DNA of 64,000 bases, taken from NCBI GenBank assembly GCA_027886175.1, contig JAJNNQ010000026.1, positions 29,530,001-29,594,000 on the forward strand, written 5' to 3'. This document shows positions 61,391 to 64,000 of the stretch, in pieces; positions within the stretch are counted from its first letter, which is position 1, and each line of letters opens with the position of its first letter. The translations under genes were made by a program, and so were the position numbers. The notes below the pieces were generated by a model, which saw only the letters and a list, made by a program, of their open reading frames with translations, did no database searches and was not told the origin of the DNA. The stretch comes from Phylloscopus collybita. Lineage: Eukaryota; Chordata; Aves; Passeriformes; Phylloscopidae.

Positions 61391-64000
61391 GGGGTTTTCC
61401 TCTTAGTAGAAGAATTTTAATGAGTATTGGAGTTTTGGAGATTGTGTACAATTTTCTGTATATAGCTAGCCTGAACTAATAAATCATCATCTACCTTTTT
61501 TTTTTTTTAGCTGTCAAAATGCATCCCAAAGCTTTATTGCAATAGTGTCAAATATAATATTGCAAGATGTATAGAAACTATATTTTCTGCAATAATTTTT
61601 AATTTTGGTTCAGTACCCTGAGTGCACCAAAACCTAGGATTCTTTATCAATTCCCTATGAGTGTGCCACCCAATTATATTTCCTCAGTCTGAGACCAACA
61701 ACCATCTATTCTACAGCTTTCACTCTTTACTGCATAATCTTCTTGTGAAATGCCTACTGACTGTAATTAGTGGCTTTTGCTATATCTCATGCACATCTCA
61801 TCTTTTCCAGCCTCTCAGACAGAGTTGCAGAATTTACCAGAACACAAGTAGGCCTCTCTACCCTTCCAAAATTCCAGGAAATCAATTTTTTGACACATTT
61901 GACACTATTTGATGGGGTACATTTTTCTACAAATTGAAAATCTGGTCATGAAATACAATAATAACATCTCTGAGCTCAGAAAGTGCCACTCATAAAATGA
62001 TTTGGAGAACAGTATAGTATAAATTGCTTGTGATAAGAATACTTCAGTGGATAGCAAGCATATAATCCTTTAGTCCACTTTCATATTCTAATGCAGGCTA
62101 GGATTTGTAGATAATAGCAGGAAAGCTGTCCCTTGGCTGATGGCATGGTTATCAAAAGCCCTAATTCTTACTGTTTCAAGCACCTGAGGATTATATTTAG
62201 GATATATTAAATACCCAGCTCATTCTGATCATAGGTATCTTGATAATTTTATGACACTGTGCTAATTATGCCTCATTAATCATGAATAAAAAGTGTCAGG
62301 AAAATATTACTATGACCTTTGCCATATCTTTTCCTGGTGTTGTTAAGAATTTTACAAAACAAAGAGCTTATGGAATCCAGAGGAAAAGGAAACCCAGGAC
62401 ACAATATTTTATGTGATAAGAAACAGAAGGAAATCATTAGTGTATGAATTTGGATATGGAACAAAGAATAATCTCAAAACAAAGAGGTAAAAGGTACGAA
62501 CTCTAGGTCACAGGTATATAAAAAGCAAAGTAAAACAGACTTGGGATGAGGCTATAAGAGTTCACTTATTTTGGGCTGGTTATATGATTGAATGGGCTAC
62601 CCCTATTCTGTGTCAAACTAGCTCAGATGTAGTAAAAAGAAGTCTTGGTTCAACAGTACAAAAAGCTTTTATCTGGCCATTCTACATAACACTACCAATG
62701 AGAAAAGGCAGGATAAAAAACTGTTGACAAGGACGTAGACCAAAGGGAAATAAACAATGAGAAGTGAAAAATTTAAGGAACCTGAGCAATGGATCTGAAT
62801 TAATTAACATAAATATATTTCAAGTATGTATTAACAAATTCAAAAAAAAATCTGAGTTTTATATTCATGCATTTCAGAAAGCACAAGGCAGAAAACAGTG
62901 AAATTTACAGTTAATAATATTAATGCATTGCAGAAAAGTGGAAGATAGAAATGGAAAACAAATTTGACCTCCAAATCAGTTAAGGTGACAAAATGAAAAT
63001 TTTTATGGCTGGAAATGATTCAAAAGATGATGATGCAGAAATGGGTGATTCACCTTTGGAAATAAAACCTTAAAATTACAGATTCGAGAGGTTGTCTTTT
63101 TTAACCTTTGATAAGAGTTTCCCTTACAACTATTATTACTGATAGTAAATCAGTTACAGGTTTCAACGGGAAAGTAGTCAACTACAAATTATGGTAATAG
63201 TGTTAGTATACTAAACATGGACATTATAATTTTTTAAGATAAGCCATCTGGCACAATCTGAGACCATTAATGTTTTTAAAGGTCGTATGTATTTACTATG
63301 TTTCAGAATAAAAAGAACTAATAAATACCATGTTTAAATGATATATCAACAGATATTGCTATTGAAGTTCTGATATAATGGATGTTCATTTGAAATGCAT
63401 TTAAACCAAGACAATTGACTTTGCAATGTGTTTGCTTCATAAATTTGGAAAATGTACAGCTATAATGGGACAGGCAACATTTTGCCATCCTAAACTTGGC
63501 TTCAGTTTATCTCAAACACTTGTTCAGTCTCCCCGTAAACTTACATAGTTTTTTTATCCGCAGCATTCTTTGTCAAGGAGTACTTCTAATCTGCCTGCTA
63601 AGATCTGGAGGATCAGTTGCACTTGATTAGTCTGAATCTGTATTCTAGTAGCTTCAAATGAAGGCCACAAGTCAGAGCAATGGAACAGAGAATAAACAGC
63701 TGAACAGTTCCTCTATGCCCACTATGGCTCTCACAGGTCTGTAGACTTGTGCTATATTCCTTTCATGTTATCATGTCCTTTTTGTTCTTTATACAGACAG
63801 TTAAGTCTGCTTGACAAGCTCCTAGTGACAAGAATTTTCTGTTTACTACCTAAGGTCAATCTTACAGAAGACAAAAAGGAAAAAATCCCCATGTAACAGA
63901 CTATGCTGACGTTATAAAAAAGTCTAAGAATATACCACATTTCGTGTCTGTCATTTTCTCGTTTGAAAAGGGAGTTAATTACTTCCTATGTTTTAAAATG

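Larger units (their letters stand above)
59301..64000. other. Unique AT-rich DNA, no gene seen
   Basis: In the last 4.7 kb I recognise only the tandem duplication at 60811-60880, the AAAT run at 61368-61390 and a T run at 61496-61510. No frame exceeds about 85 codons and no repeat family or RNA gene was recognised. Confidence 0.55.

Overview
The window is vertebrate nuclear DNA, almost certainly from a bird. The evidence is the repeat content. There are about a dozen CR1 LINE copies in both orientations, several with the avian CR1 3' end (an ATTCTATGATTCTATG-type tail followed by a 'ggttggaagggacct' block when read in antisense). There is also a set of solo LTRs of avian endogenous-retrovirus type (ERVL- and ERVK-like). 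The background is AT-rich, with long A/T runs and simple repeats. I see no bacterial-style gene organisation.

I found no host protein-coding gene, exon, rRNA, tRNA, CRISPR array or origin that I can support. Every open frame is short (153 codons or fewer). The readable ones are explained by CR1 reverse transcriptase relics, LTRs or simple repeats. The window is best read as intergenic DNA or the inside of a very large intron. Single short exons or conserved non-coding enhancers cannot be excluded by eye.

Layout: 1-5.6 kb, unique AT-rich DNA. 5.65-6.26 kb, minus-strand solo LTR. 7.3-7.6 kb and 8.6-8.9 kb, LTR fragments or candidates. 9-15 kb, mostly unique with A- and T-rich tracts. 15.0-16.07 kb, an old LINE relic, a CR1 copy and a long pure (TTTTC)n array. 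16-21 kb, unique. 21.3-22.6 kb, LTR fragment, hairpin and a CR1 inserted inside a CR1. 23.9-27.9 kb, a block of minus-strand CR1 relics including the ORF2 linker region. 29.9-30.6 kb, a GC-rich LTR-like block. 30.6-39 kb, unique with one old CR1. 39-45 kb, CR1s, a well-preserved ERVL-type LTR and an LTR nested in an older LTR-like element. 46.6-47.1 kb, solo LTR. 49.9-51.3 kb, two LTR fragments. 52.4-59.3 kb, CR1 reverse-transcriptase relics on both strands, an (AAACC)n tract, a perfect hairpin, a solo LTR with a duplicated U3 segment and a young-looking CR1 3' end. 59.3-64 kb, unique AT-rich DNA.

The interesting content is the order of transposon insertions: nested CR1, nested LTR, exact target-site duplications, and related LTRs at distant positions. 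No new gene system was found, and I do not claim one.
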